Positions 1 through 6,832 of a stretch of DNA of 23,457 nt are shown one piece after another (position 1 is the first letter of the stretch; each line of letters starts with the position of its first letter). The stretch is from an uncultured Caulobacter sp. (GTDB lineage Bacteria > Pseudomonadota > Alphaproteobacteria > Caulobacterales > Caulobacteraceae), in NCBI RefSeq assembly GCF_937900395.1, contig NZ_CALCDX010000043.1, positions 1-23,457 on the forward strand. The letters are read 5' to 3'. A model generated the notes under the pieces. That model had not been told where the DNA came from, ran no database searches, and saw only the letters and a list, made by a program, of their open reading frames with translations. The position numbers and the translations under genes are program-made.

Positions 1-145
1 CCCAGAAGCACTGCGGCTCGGGACGCACGACCGTGTAGCGGCCATAGCGCTCCAGCTTCTTGCCGTTTCCACTGTCCAGCAGGGCGTAGTCGGCCCAGCC
101 GGTGGTGCGCATGACGATGGGGGCGGGAGCGATCTTCGGAGCCAT
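1..145 (-). CDS. SAM-dependent methyltransferase, N-terminal part only
   Basis: Only the first 48 codons lie in the window; the gene continues past the left edge. The start is the ATG at 145, 17 bp after the stop of the glycosyltransferase fragment, so the two were probably co-transcribed before the island inserted. The visible protein contains WADYALLDSGNGKKLERYG followed by RPEPQCFW. I recognise this N-terminal signature from alphaproteobacterial class I SAM-dependent (rRNA-type) methyltransferases of the RlmI-like group. The SAM-binding domain itself is outside the window, so the assignment rests on the N-terminal pattern alone. An upstream ATG at 156 is out of frame. Confidence 0.65.
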   Translation of the reverse strand, partial: MAPKIAPAPIVMRTTGWADYALLDSGNGKKLERYGRYTVVRPEPQCFW

Positions 146-162
146 CGCCCGCCCATACCTTC

Positions 163-573
163 TTACAGCCGGACCCGTCCAGAGCGCGGGGCGTGCAGCG
201 TCTTGTCCCAGCGGTGCGGATCGGTGACGAACTGGGCCAGAGCCTTGGCCGCCGCCGCGCTCTGCGCCAGCCAGTAGAGGGGCATGCCGAAGAGGTGCAG
301 GGCCTTGGGCTGGCCCCCGGCGCGCATCACGCCGCGCGCCCCCGCGATGGCCGCCGAGCTCCAGCCCAGCGCGTAGAGCACGAGGTCGGCGGCCGGGATG
401 TCGAACCGGGAGTCCGGCCAATAGTCGATCGCCGCCGCCGCGATCGCGACCGTCATCACCGGGCCATGCAGGTGCGAGGACGCCACCGACTGGGCCAGGG
501 TGAGGACCAGCGCCGCGGCGTTGCGGGCCTGGCGGATGATGCGGCCGCGCGAGTGGACGGCCAGGGTCTGCAT
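163..573 (-). pseudogene. Glycosyltransferase, C-terminal fragment cut off by the island
   Basis: This is the 3' part of a family 2 membrane glycosyltransferase whose 5' part lies at 17465-18493. The 136-codon open frame starts exactly at the junction (ATG CAG ACC, ends at 573) and has about three hydrophobic segments near residues 34-49, 62-80 and 92-112. It ends with DPHRWDKTLHAPR, a tail like the HWxKTxHG ending of inner-membrane glycosyltransferases related to phage N4 adsorption protein B and cellulose synthase. Joining the halves at the shared TGCAT restores RWIKGHMQTLAVHSRG in frame and gives about 475 residues. The fragment has no catalytic motif. It is unlikely to be expressed as a working protein, although the new ATG could allow translation. 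Confidence 0.85.
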
Positions 574-592
574 TTGTACGACCCAATTGCAC
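559..592 (+). other. attL, left junction of the integrated element
   Basis: Host glycosyltransferase sequence runs to the core TGCAT (569-573); element sequence starts at 574. The same TGCAT occurs at the right junction (17472-17476). The element-side arm ACCCAATTGCAC (581-592) is the imperfect inverted partner of GTGTAATTGAGT at the right end. The short shared core is what large serine recombinases leave, unlike the long repeats of tyrosine integrases. Confidence 0.8.
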
Positions 593-602
593 CTGATATA
601 TC
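574..602 (+). promoter_or_regulatory. Possible integrase promoter at the element's left edge
   Basis: TTGTAC (574-579) and TATATC (597-602) are separated by 17 bp and lie 24 bp before the integrase ATG, in keeping with a sigma-70 type promoter. The whole element lies inside the island and overlaps the attP arm, so it would stay attached to the integrase gene after excision, and bound integrase could repress it. Prediction by eye only. Confidence 0.4.
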
Positions 603-625
603 GGAATTTCGCAGAGAGTTTCGAA

Positions 626-2410
626 ATGGCTGTAACTGCTTATCTTTATTCGCGTTTTAGCAGCAAGGTGCAGGCTGCTGGGGACTCATTTCGTCGTCAA
701 ACAGACGAAGCTAAGGCATTTTGCGAAGCCAATGGCTTGCTGCTCAACACCGACTACAAAGACCCCGCCATTAGTGCGTACACGGGTAAGAATCTGAGCG
801 ACGGCGCGCTCGCCGCCTTCATTGAGGCGGTGAAGGATGGGGTGGTTACAAGAGGTAGCTATCTGCTCGTCGATACGATGGACCGTCTTTCGCGTCAGAA
901 GGAAGGTATCGTTCTCAATCTGCTCACGTCTCTAACGTGCATATATGGTATTCGCGTAGTGAACCTGTCCGAGGGGCACGTTCTGGATGAGACGGCGGAA
1001 ACGCTCGACTACATGCGGGTGTGCATTCATGCGGAACGCGCCCACAAGGAATCAAAAAAGAAGGCGCGGGACGTCAAGGAGGCGCATGACAATGACAAAG
1101 CGCGTGCTCGGGCGGAGGGGCGCCCATGGACACCAGTAGCGCCGTCATGGCTCAGTTTCACTAAACAGGGCCAGAAGGGCGACAAGGTAATTAGGTTTGC
1201 CCCTATACCTGAGCGCGTTGCCGTAATTCAACGCATCTTCGATCTCTATGAGAGTGGTGTTCCATCCACCAAGATCGCACGAATGCTGAATGAAGAAGGC
1301 GTGTTGACGCACTATCAGTTCTGGCAGCGCCGTAATCCGACGAAACTCAACGGTGAACCACGTAAGAGAGCCGATAAGGGACAGTGGACGGCGGACTCTG
1401 TTTTCTCGCTGGTCTGCAACAGGGCCGTTTTGGGTGAATACCAGCCGGGGGTTATGGACCCTTCGGCTAAGCGCGGGCGCCGTGCCGACGGTCCGCCAAT
1501 CGCTGGCTACTACGGTGATCCAATCATCGACGAGGCTCAGTTTTTAAGGGTGCAGGCGTTGGTCGAAAAGCGTCGTGCAGCACCAAGGCGCAACTCCACA
1601 AAGGCCTTCCGCAATTTGTTCGTGGGGATTGGGAAATGCAGCGAGTGCGGTGGAACATTTAGCCTGCACAGCAACACCAATTCGGACAGTCGTGACCGAA
1701 CAGCACGACTGAGATGTTTAAGTGCTCATCACGGTGGAACCTGCAATAATCGCTTACGCCTTCCCTATCTGCCTTTCGAGGAGGCGTTCTTGGCGCATGT
1801 GTCAGATTTTGACATCCCGGCGGAAGCACCCCGCGCCGATCCGCGCCTAGCGGAGCTAGAGACAGCGCGCTTGGCGCGGGACGATCTCGACAAGCGGGTG
1901 AACAGGTTGCTCGTTCAATTGAGCGAGAGTGAAGACACACGAATTCGCCGCTACTACGATGATCAGGTCAGCAGGCTGGATAGTCTCGACGTCCACATCG
2001 AGGCGCTTGAGAAAGCTGGGGCTCAAGAGCAGGCACAAATCCCGCTCAAGGATCATCAGAGCGCCCTAGCGAGCTTCTTGGCGAAGATGCGCGAGGCCGA
2101 CGGAGCGGCGCTCTACGCCCTACGAGCGGCGGTTTCTACAGCCATCTGTAAGATTGTGGAAAAGATCGTATTTCATCCTGATGGCGCGGTGATGGTCTAC
2201 GTCCGAGGACTAGATAATTTCTATCTTTTTAAGGACGGCAGCCTGATCGGCAAGGCTGACGAAGCGTTGCTACGTCTCGTCCGTTCCGCCATCGCTAGGT
2301 CTAGCGGCGAGCACAGGTTTGAAGATTTCATAAGGCGAAGGGACAACGGTCCGGGGCGCCCACATAGTGTCGAATTTATTCTCGGTCCTGCGAGGGGGAG
2401 GGCCAGCTAG
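626..2410 (+). CDS. Large serine recombinase (site-specific integrase)
   Basis: This protein probably integrates and excises the island. From the ATG at 626 it has 594 residues. The N-terminal resolvase domain carries YSRFSSKVQ (catalytic Ser12, with Tyr8 and Arg10) and DRLSR (86-90). A recombinase domain follows (about 165-275, including IFDLYESGVPSTKIARMLN), then a zinc ribbon with Cys338, Cys341, Cys364 and Cys373, and a charged coiled-coil stretch (about 400-470), which is the standard order for this family. The open frame extends upstream to 500, but that part lies in host DNA, so the ATG at 626, preceded by AGAGAG, is chosen. Position next to the junction and the short shared core fit this enzyme class. 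Directionality factors are not recognisable. Confidence 0.93.
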   Translation: MAVTAYLYSRFSSKVQAAGDSFRRQTDEAKAFCEANGLLLNTDYKDPAISAYTGKNLSDGALAAFIEAVKDGVVTRGSYLLVDTMDRLSRQKEGIVLNLLTSLTCIYGIRVVNLSEGHVLDETAETLDYMRVCIHAERAHKESKKKARDVKEAHDNDKARARAEGRPWTPVAPSWLSFTKQGQKGDKVIRFAPIPERVAVIQRIFDLYESGVPSTKIARMLNEEGVLTHYQFWQRRNPTKLNGEPRKRADKGQWTADSVFSLVCNRAVLGEYQPGVMDPSAKRGRRADGPPIAGYYGDPIIDEAQFLRVQALVEKRRAAPRRNSTKAFRNLFVGIGKCSECGGTFSLHSNTNSDSRDRTARLRCLSAHHGGTCNNRLRLPYLPFEEAFLAHVSDFDIPAEAPRADPRLAELETARLARDDLDKRVNRLLVQLSESEDTRIRRYYDDQVSRLDSLDVHIEALEKAGAQEQAQIPLKDHQSALASFLAKMREADGAALYALRAAVSTAICKIVEKIVFHPDGAVMVYVRGLDNFYLFKDGSLIGKADEALLRLVRSAIARSSGEHRFEDFIRRRDNGPGRPHSVEFILGPARGRAS

Positions 2411-2420
2411 GATGGGCTGT

Positions 2421-2807
2421 TCAGGCATTGTTGCGTTGCCAACGCCACACTGCTTGATGGTGGCCTCGCACTTCAATCCAGCGTCGCTGGTGACGACGCC
2501 GATGCTCGATGGTGGTGAGGCGGTAGGGTCGTTCGACGAGCGGCGGCGATCCCCGAAAATCGCCAAGGTGGCGTGGTGCGATCCTGCGCACCAAGCATAC
2601 CAGCGAGGACGAGATGAGGTACGGCTTGGCGTTGTCAGCCGAGAGAACCTCGTGAAGATCGGACGCAGCCTCTAGCTCCGACGCGGTAGGCGCACGTACC
2701 ATCCCCACGCCGCCGACCGGCACGATGAGCGATCGTCCGGCGGTAAGCTGGATCAGTTCCATGGTTCGCACCCAACGCCGGTATTCGTCGGGCCTCCATA
2801 TCTTCAA
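2421..2807 (-). CDS. Hypothetical protein downstream of 2804-3397
   Basis: I do not recognise this frame. It can start at TTG 2807, overlapping the stop of the upstream gene by four bases (TTGA), giving 128 residues, or at ATG 2762, giving 113. The N-terminal half (WRPDEYRRWVRTMELIQL, then RSLIVPVGGVGMVRAP) reads like normal protein. The last 55 or so residues are rich in Arg and His and look like an out-of-frame translation, so a frameshift near 2550-2600 is possible. It converges on the integrase gene with 10 bp between stop codons. If the overlap is real, it forms a two-gene unit with its neighbour. Confidence 0.4.
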   Translation of the reverse strand: MKIWRPDEYRRWVRTMELIQLTAGRSLIVPVGGVGMVRAPTASELEAASDLHEVLSADNAKPYLISSSLVCLVRRIAPRHLGDFRGSPPLVERPYRLTTIEHRRRHQRRWIEVRGHHQAVWRWQRNNA

Positions 2808-3397
2808 GCGGACGCCCTTTGGATCGCAGCGATGAGATCGTCGATGGAATCGAACGGCAACCATTCGTCTCCCGTGGCTTTCGGAGGCTGCTGCTGACGA
2901 CCGCTATAGCGGAGGCCGGGGGAGGGGCTCTGCATCAGCTTCGCTGCGTCGGCGGGATGCACCGTGGCGATACCATCGACGACATTCCACGGATGCTGGG
3001 CGACAGCGCGCACCGCTGCTCGCGCCGCCTCCATGCAGCCCACGACCTCGAATTGCACACGCTCCCACGGCAGATGGTCGCCATTCGGCTGCGGAAACAC
3101 CCGCGCCTGCTGGAATGCAAGTTGGCGCCATAGCCGAAGCTGACGGGGTGTCGGAATGGCCTCCGCCTGTACGCGGGAGGGGCCAGTTTCCGGCGTCTCC
3201 AGCGCCATGCGCCCGATGGTGTCCACGAGCACTGGCATCGTGTCGGTGACGCCATTTGGCTCGGCCTCGAATGTCCATCTCAGCGGCGATAACCAACGAC
3301 CACGACACACGCTCTCAAGGTACAGTGCCGCGTCCAATTCGCGTTCGATGTCGCTGTCGCCAAAGGTCGTTATTGCCAGTCTGTATATTCCATCCAT
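2804..3397 (-). CDS. Hypothetical soluble protein, 197 residues
   Basis: The function is not recognised. The chosen start is ATG 3397; a TTG at 3412 would add five residues, and neither has a clear ribosome binding site. The sequence has balanced composition (LAITTFGDSDIERELDAALYL, then RQLRLWRQLAFQQARVF and PWERVQFEVVGCMEAARAAV) and ends with an acidic helix (PFDSIDDLIAAIQRASA). There is no signal peptide, membrane segment or obvious catalytic motif. It is divergent from the plus-strand pair at 3462, sharing an AT-rich intergenic region with a dyad. Opposite-strand frames here are rich in Arg and Cys and look like shadows. Confidence 0.6.
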   Translation of the reverse strand: MDGIYRLAITTFGDSDIERELDAALYLESVCRGRWLSPLRWTFEAEPNGVTDTMPVLVDTIGRMALETPETGPSRVQAEAIPTPRQLRLWRQLAFQQARVFPQPNGDHLPWERVQFEVVGCMEAARAAVRAVAQHPWNVVDGIATVHPADAAKLMQSPSPGLRYSGRQQQPPKATGDEWLPFDSIDDLIAAIQRASA

Positions 3398-3419
3398 CAG
3401 AAATTTATCCAATCTGTGA

Positions 3420-3439
3420 GCGGTAAAATATAATACCGC
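3420..3439. promoter_or_regulatory. Operator-like dyad between divergent genes
   Basis: GCGGTA and TACCGC are perfect inverted arms around an 8-bp AT-only spacer. They lie in the 64-bp gap between the divergent genes starting at 3397 (minus) and 3462 (plus). The placement suggests a repressor site acting on both promoters. The binding protein is unknown; the XRE regulator at 4710 is one candidate. Confidence 0.4.
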
Positions 3440-3461
3440 GCCTTAGTGGATAAATAGTTTT

Positions 3462-3713
3462 ATGATGTACAATCTATACAGCTTATTTCGATCAAAAGGA
3501 TTGACGCATTCTCAGCGCCATTTCAGCGTTGAATTGCTGGGAGCTTCTCATAACTACGTAGTGGTCAATAAAGATCGCGGTCCGTCCTATGCGGTTCTGC
3601 TGCACCTTGTCCGATGGCTATTCGAGCACAGGCGTCCAGTGCTCGCCCTGCAATGTCTGTGGTTGATGATCTGGCCTGACCGTCGTCCCTCTAGATGGTG
3701 GTGGTGGCGATGA
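3462..3713 (+). CDS. Small hypothetical protein, DUF6626-like pattern
   Basis: The predicted protein has 83 residues from ATG 3462 (a second ATG follows directly). Its core, LYSLFRSKGLTHSQRHFSVE then LLGASHNYVVVNKDRGPSYA and a Leu-rich stretch ending WLFEHRRP, resembles my memory of small proteobacterial proteins grouped as DUF6626 (pattern: L..L...GL..SQ..FS...LG....Y........PS...L..L...L). That resemblance is recalled, not searched. Such proteins look like short HTH-like helical proteins without assigned function. The end (SRWWWWR) is odd and may be low-complexity read-through. Its stop overlaps the next start as ATGA. Confidence 0.5.
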   Translation: MMYNLYSLFRSKGLTHSQRHFSVELLGASHNYVVVNKDRGPSYAVLLHLVRWLFEHRRPVLALQCLWLMIWPDRRPSRWWWWR

Positions 3714-4099
3714 TCTGGACGCCGTGGCTGGTTGCCTTCGACAGACCGACTGACGCCGATGATTTCACAGCGTCGCTTTTGGCGCAGGGCCTTTGGGTGA
3801 CCGATCCTGTCCAGACCGACCTGCTGCTGTATTCCGCACCGACGTCCGGAATGACCGGATCATCGCTGGCGCATCCGTTGACCCATGCTCTGCGGGATAG
3901 TCTCGATCAGGGCGTTGTGATCGTTGACGCACATCTTCGGCACGCGGCCCGCAGGCTGTTGGATCACCGCGACGCCGCAACGCCTCAACAGTCTCGTCTA
4001 TTCGTCATCGGTACGGGGGACGACGAGGCTGCCGAGGCGTTACGCCGGTGGTACGGCGCGTGGACTTGGGCGCGGCGGGCTGTTCGCCGCTTGGGTTAG
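3710..4099 (+). CDS. Hypothetical protein coupled to 3462-3713
   Basis: Unrecognised protein of 129 residues. The start is ATG 3710, whose ATGA overlaps the stop of the previous gene, the usual arrangement for translational coupling; an in-frame ATG at 3695 lies inside the upstream gene. The sequence runs MIWTPWLVAFDRPTDADDF, then LLLYSAPTSG, HALRDSLDQGVVIVDAHLRH and RLFVIGTGDDEAAEALRRWY. Alternating hydrophobic strands (GVVIVDAH, RLFVIGTG) suggest a small alpha/beta fold. No signal or membrane segment is seen. Its stop overlaps that of the convergent gene 4096-4431. Confidence 0.5.
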   Translation: MIWTPWLVAFDRPTDADDFTASLLAQGLWVTDPVQTDLLLYSAPTSGMTGSSLAHPLTHALRDSLDQGVVIVDAHLRHAARRLLDHRDAATPQQSRLFVIGTGDDEAAEALRRWYGAWTWARRAVRRLG

Positions 4100-4431
4100 G
4101 CCGCCAACTCGACGTCGATGATCCCCTGATTGATCAGGAGGGTGGCGAAGCTTGGCGCCCAGCGCTCGAAGTCGAATGAGAGTCGCGACGCCTCGCGGCC
4201 GAATATCCGCACTTCGTCCGCCTCTGACAGTTCCAGACCGTACTGCGTGGCGATGAACTTCAAGAAGTGCTGGAGGTTTGGTTGGCGAATGTTGTGAAGG
4301 CCGAGGAAGCGTTTCCACCGCTTCCGAATGTCATTGACGGCGGCGGCGTGCATTAGGCGACCGGCCGCTTCCTCGTTGCCAATGCCGTACAGGAAACGGT
4401 CTTTGATCGTGGTCAGGAGGCCCATCGTCAT
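4096..4431 (-). CDS. Hypothetical protein, 111 residues
   Basis: The function is not recognised. The start is ATG 4431, preceded at 4 bases by AGGAG; ATG 4425 is an alternative with better spacing to the same site. The protein is mostly helical and charged (LLTTIKDRFLYGIGNEEAAG, then NDIRKRWKRFLGLHNIRQPN and FLKFIATQYGLELSEADEVR), with no membrane segment. It follows the small gene 4437-4583 by 5 bp on the same strand, and that gene's TAG forms part of the ribosome binding site, so the two are probably one transcript. Confidence 0.6.
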   Translation of the reverse strand: MTMGLLTTIKDRFLYGIGNEEAAGRLMHAAAVNDIRKRWKRFLGLHNIRQPNLQHFLKFIATQYGLELSEADEVRIFGREASRLSFDFERWAPSFATLLINQGIIDVELAA

Positions 4432-4436
4432 CGCTC

Positions 4437-4583
4437 CTAGAACACTTCGTGCGGGCCATACAGGATCGCAGGCTTGCCGTACTGCGCCTCCAGCATCGAT
4501 CTGGCGTCGGCAGCGGTGCGGGCTTGGACTTGCACCTCCACGGCGCGGCCATTCATCCGCACGGTGGCCTTGAAGGTCTTCAT
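4437..4583 (-). CDS. Small hypothetical protein, 48 residues
   Basis: The start ATG 4583 is chosen because GAGGGAGA lies about 7 bases upstream; the longer in-frame start at 4631 would run through this site. The protein MKTFKATVRMNGRAVEVQVQ then ARTAADARSMLEAQYGKPAI is a compact beta-alpha unit. I recall similar very small proteins (FxATVxxNGxxVxVxVxAxxxxxAxxxLEAQYGK) in plasmids and integrated elements, without known function. It is divergent from the XRE regulator and first in a two-gene unit with 4096-4431. Confidence 0.6.
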   Translation of the reverse strand: MKTFKATVRMNGRAVEVQVQARTAADARSMLEAQYGKPAILYGPHEVF

Positions 4584-4630
4584 GGTCGCGTCTCCCTCGT
4601 GTTCAGCGAACGGGGCGACGATGGCGCTCA

Positions 4631-4664
4631 TTCCCTAAAAATACGGAAAAGTGTCCTATGGAAA
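4631..4664. promoter_or_regulatory. Dyad and repeat motif upstream of the XRE regulator
   Basis: TTCCCTA (4631-4637) and TACGGAA (4642-4648) form inverted arms, 6 of 7 positions matching, around AAAA. TCCTATGGAAA follows at 4654-4664. They lie between divergent starts at 4583 and 4710, the usual place for an autoregulatory operator. A near copy, TCCTATGGGAA, occurs at 16387-16397 near the other end of the island. Binding by the XRE protein is inference. Confidence 0.35.
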
Positions 4665-4709
4665 ATGCGCATATAGGTGGATCGCCAGTCCAAACATGGC
4701 TGGCCTTCC

Positions 4710-4967
4710 ATGCCCAAAACGATATTCGGCGGCGACCATCGGCACTTGGTTGAGGTGCTGATCGAGGCGCGCAAACGCGCAGGGCTAAAGCAGGAGGAGG
4801 TCGCGGAACGGCTGGGCCGGGATCAGACGTTCGTATCGCTGATTGAGCGAGGGCAGCGGCGGCTGGACATTATCGAGTTCATCCGACTGGCCGAGGCGTT
4901 AGATCGCGACCCCGTTGCGCTGTTCGGCGATATCGTTGGCCGAGTGAAGGCTCAGGGCGGCAACTAG
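4710..4967 (+). CDS. XRE-family HTH transcriptional regulator
   Basis: An 85-residue DNA-binding protein consisting of essentially one Cro/C1-type HTH domain: LIEARKRAGLKQEEVAERLG, then RDQTFVSLIERGQRRLDIIE and FIRLAEALDRDPVALFG, matching the five-helix family pattern. The start is taken at ATG 4710; an in-frame GTG at 4677 would add 11 unlikely residues. It sits immediately before the restriction-modification operon (92 bp gap), the position of a controller protein, but single-domain XRE proteins also regulate islands in general. Which promoters it controls is not shown by the sequence. Confidence 0.85.
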   Translation: MPKTIFGGDHRHLVEVLIEARKRAGLKQEEVAERLGRDQTFVSLIERGQRRLDIIEFIRLAEALDRDPVALFGDIVGRVKAQGGN

Positions 4968-5059
4968 GCGCGGCTCGATCTACGCTATGAGGCTTGGCTG
5001 CTGGGTTGCCTGACTCGACCTAATCGGATTCAAGTTGCGCCTGAGTAGGGGTGCTTCGA

Positions 5060-6832
5060 ATGATTGACGAGACACGTCGCGCGCAACTTTTGGATGCGCT
5101 ACGTTCCGCAGGCGGCAGCGCTGGGAATGGCAAGCTGCAAAGCGCGCTCGGCTGGTCGGAAGCTGAGTATCAGGAAGTACGCGACGACCTGATCCGTGAG
5201 GGCATGATCGCCAGCGGCCGAGGTCGTGGCGGCTCGGTGCGGTTGACCGAGGGCGATGCCGTTCCGGTCGCGAGCGTGGCTTCTCGTTCGATGGCTGCGG
5301 CAGCGACGGCTGAGCGCCCCGCGCCTCGTAAGCCGGGCGACAAGCTGACCCAAGCCGAACTTGAATCCCACCTCTGGAAGGCGGCGGACATCCTGCGCGG
5401 CCACGTCGATGCGGGGAAGTTCAAGGACTACATCTTCGGCCTACTTTTCTACAAACGGCTTTGCGACGTTTGGGACGAGGAGTTCGAGAAGCTGCTCGCC
5501 GAAACCGGCGACCGCGAAGAAGCAGCCGAGCCTGACGAGCATCGCTTCCACATTCCGGCCGAGCACCGCTGGGACGCCGTGCGAAAGCATTCCACCCAGA
5601 TCGGCCAACACCTGAACATCGCCTTCAAGGCGATTGAAGACGCGAACATGCGGCTGCGCGGCGTCTTCGGCGACATCGACTTCGCCAATCAGGAACGCTT
5701 CCCCGACGCGCGGCTTGAATCCTTGCTCGCCCACTTCGAGAAGCATCGGCTGCGAAACGCCGACGTGCCCGCCGACATGCTCGGCGACGCCTACATGTAT
5801 CTGATCAAGCAGTTTGCCGACAGCGCGGGCAAGTCAGGCGGCGAATTCTACACGCCTCGGCAGGTCGTGCGGCTGATCGTCGAATGCCTCCAGCCCCAGC
5901 CCGGCATGTCGATCTACGATCCGACCTGCGGCTCGGGCGGCATGTTGCTAGAGGCGGTTCAATACGTGAAGGACCACGGCGGCAATGTCCGCAGCCTGTC
6001 CCTATTCGGACAGGAGAAGGAACTCGACACGTGGTCCATCGCCGAGATCAACCTCTTCCTGCACGACATCGACGACGCCTTCATCGCCAAGGGCGACACG
6101 CTGTTAGCTCCGAAGCGATATGATCCCAAGGCCAAGGAGTTCGTCGCGGGCGTCGGCGCCTACGACCGGGTGCTGGCCAACCCTCCGTTCTCGGTGAAGG
6201 AATGGGGCTACGACATTTGGTCCAATGGCGATCCCTTCGGTCGCGATAAGTACGGCTGCCCGCCAAAGGGCTATGGCGACCTCGCCTTCGTCCAGCACAT
6301 GGTCGCCTCACTCAAGGATGACGGCATGCTGGGGGTTGTCGTGCCGCACGGCGTGCTGTTCCGGGGCGGTGCCGAGGGCCGTATCCGCGAGGGCATGCTG
6401 AAGGCCGACATCATTGAGGCGGTGATCGGGCTGGCGCCGAACCTCTTCTATGGCGCGGGCATCCCGGCGGCGATCCTCATTCTACGGAAGAACAAGCCGC
6501 AGGATCGGAGGGGCAAGGTGTTGGTCGTCAACGGCGACGTCACCTTCCAACCGGGCAAGGCACAGAACGTCCTGTCCGACGCGAACGTAAAGGCGCTCGT
6601 CGAGGCATTCCACGGCTTCGCCGACATCGAAAAGTTGGCCCGCGTGGTGTCGGTCGAGGAGGTCGAGACAAACGGTTTTAACCTCAATATCGGCCGTTAC
6701 GTCCAAACCGGTGCCGATGCGGAGGCTGTCGATGTCGCAGCCGAGATCGCCAAGTTGCAAGACCTGATAACTAAGCGGAACAGCGCTGAGGCGGTGATGT
6801 TCGAGCATCTAAAGAGGCTCGGTTATGCATGA
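5060..6832 (+). CDS. hsdM: Type I restriction-modification, methyltransferase subunit HsdM
   Basis: The modification subunit transfers a methyl group from SAM to adenine N6 at the site chosen by HsdS. From ATG 5060 (AGGGG 8 bases upstream; GTG 5051 also possible) it has 590 residues. The HsdM N-terminal helical domain (about 97-240) is followed by the N6-methyltransferase domain with FYTPRQVV (263-270), SAM-binding DPTCGSGG (287-294) and catalytic NPPF (374-377). Residues 1-64 form an extra winged-helix-like segment (RRAQLLDALRSAGGSAGNGK, then GRGRGGSVRLTEG), joined by an Ala/Pro-rich linker; I recall this extension in one HsdM subgroup. It overlaps hsdS by 8 bp, so the subunits are co-translated. 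Confidence 0.96.
   Translation: MIDETRRAQLLDALRSAGGSAGNGKLQSALGWSEAEYQEVRDDLIREGMIASGRGRGGSVRLTEGDAVPVASVASRSMAAAATAERPAPRKPGDKLTQAELESHLWKAADILRGHVDAGKFKDYIFGLLFYKRLCDVWDEEFEKLLAETGDREEAAEPDEHRFHIPAEHRWDAVRKHSTQIGQHLNIAFKAIEDANMRLRGVFGDIDFANQERFPDARLESLLAHFEKHRLRNADVPADMLGDAYMYLIKQFADSAGKSGGEFYTPRQVVRLIVECLQPQPGMSIYDPTCGSGGMLLEAVQYVKDHGGNVRSLSLFGQEKELDTWSIAEINLFLHDIDDAFIAKGDTLLAPKRYDPKAKEFVAGVGAYDRVLANPPFSVKEWGYDIWSNGDPFGRDKYGCPPKGYGDLAFVQHMVASLKDDGMLGVVVPHGVLFRGGAEGRIREGMLKADIIEAVIGLAPNLFYGAGIPAAILILRKNKPQDRRGKVLVVNGDVTFQPGKAQNVLSDANVKALVEAFHGFADIEKLARVVSVEEVETNGFNLNIGRYVQTGADAEAVDVAAEIAKLQDLITKRNSAEAVMFEHLKRLGYA

Noticed and set aside
500..625. Longer N-terminus for the integrase
   Set aside because: These codons lie mostly in host DNA; the conserved resolvase domain begins right after ATG 626, which has its own ribosome binding site.
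193..660. Plus-strand open frame of 155 codons over the left junction
   Set aside because: Very rich in Arg, Gly and His and antisense to the glycosyltransferase fragment; it crosses the host/element boundary, so it cannot be an old gene.
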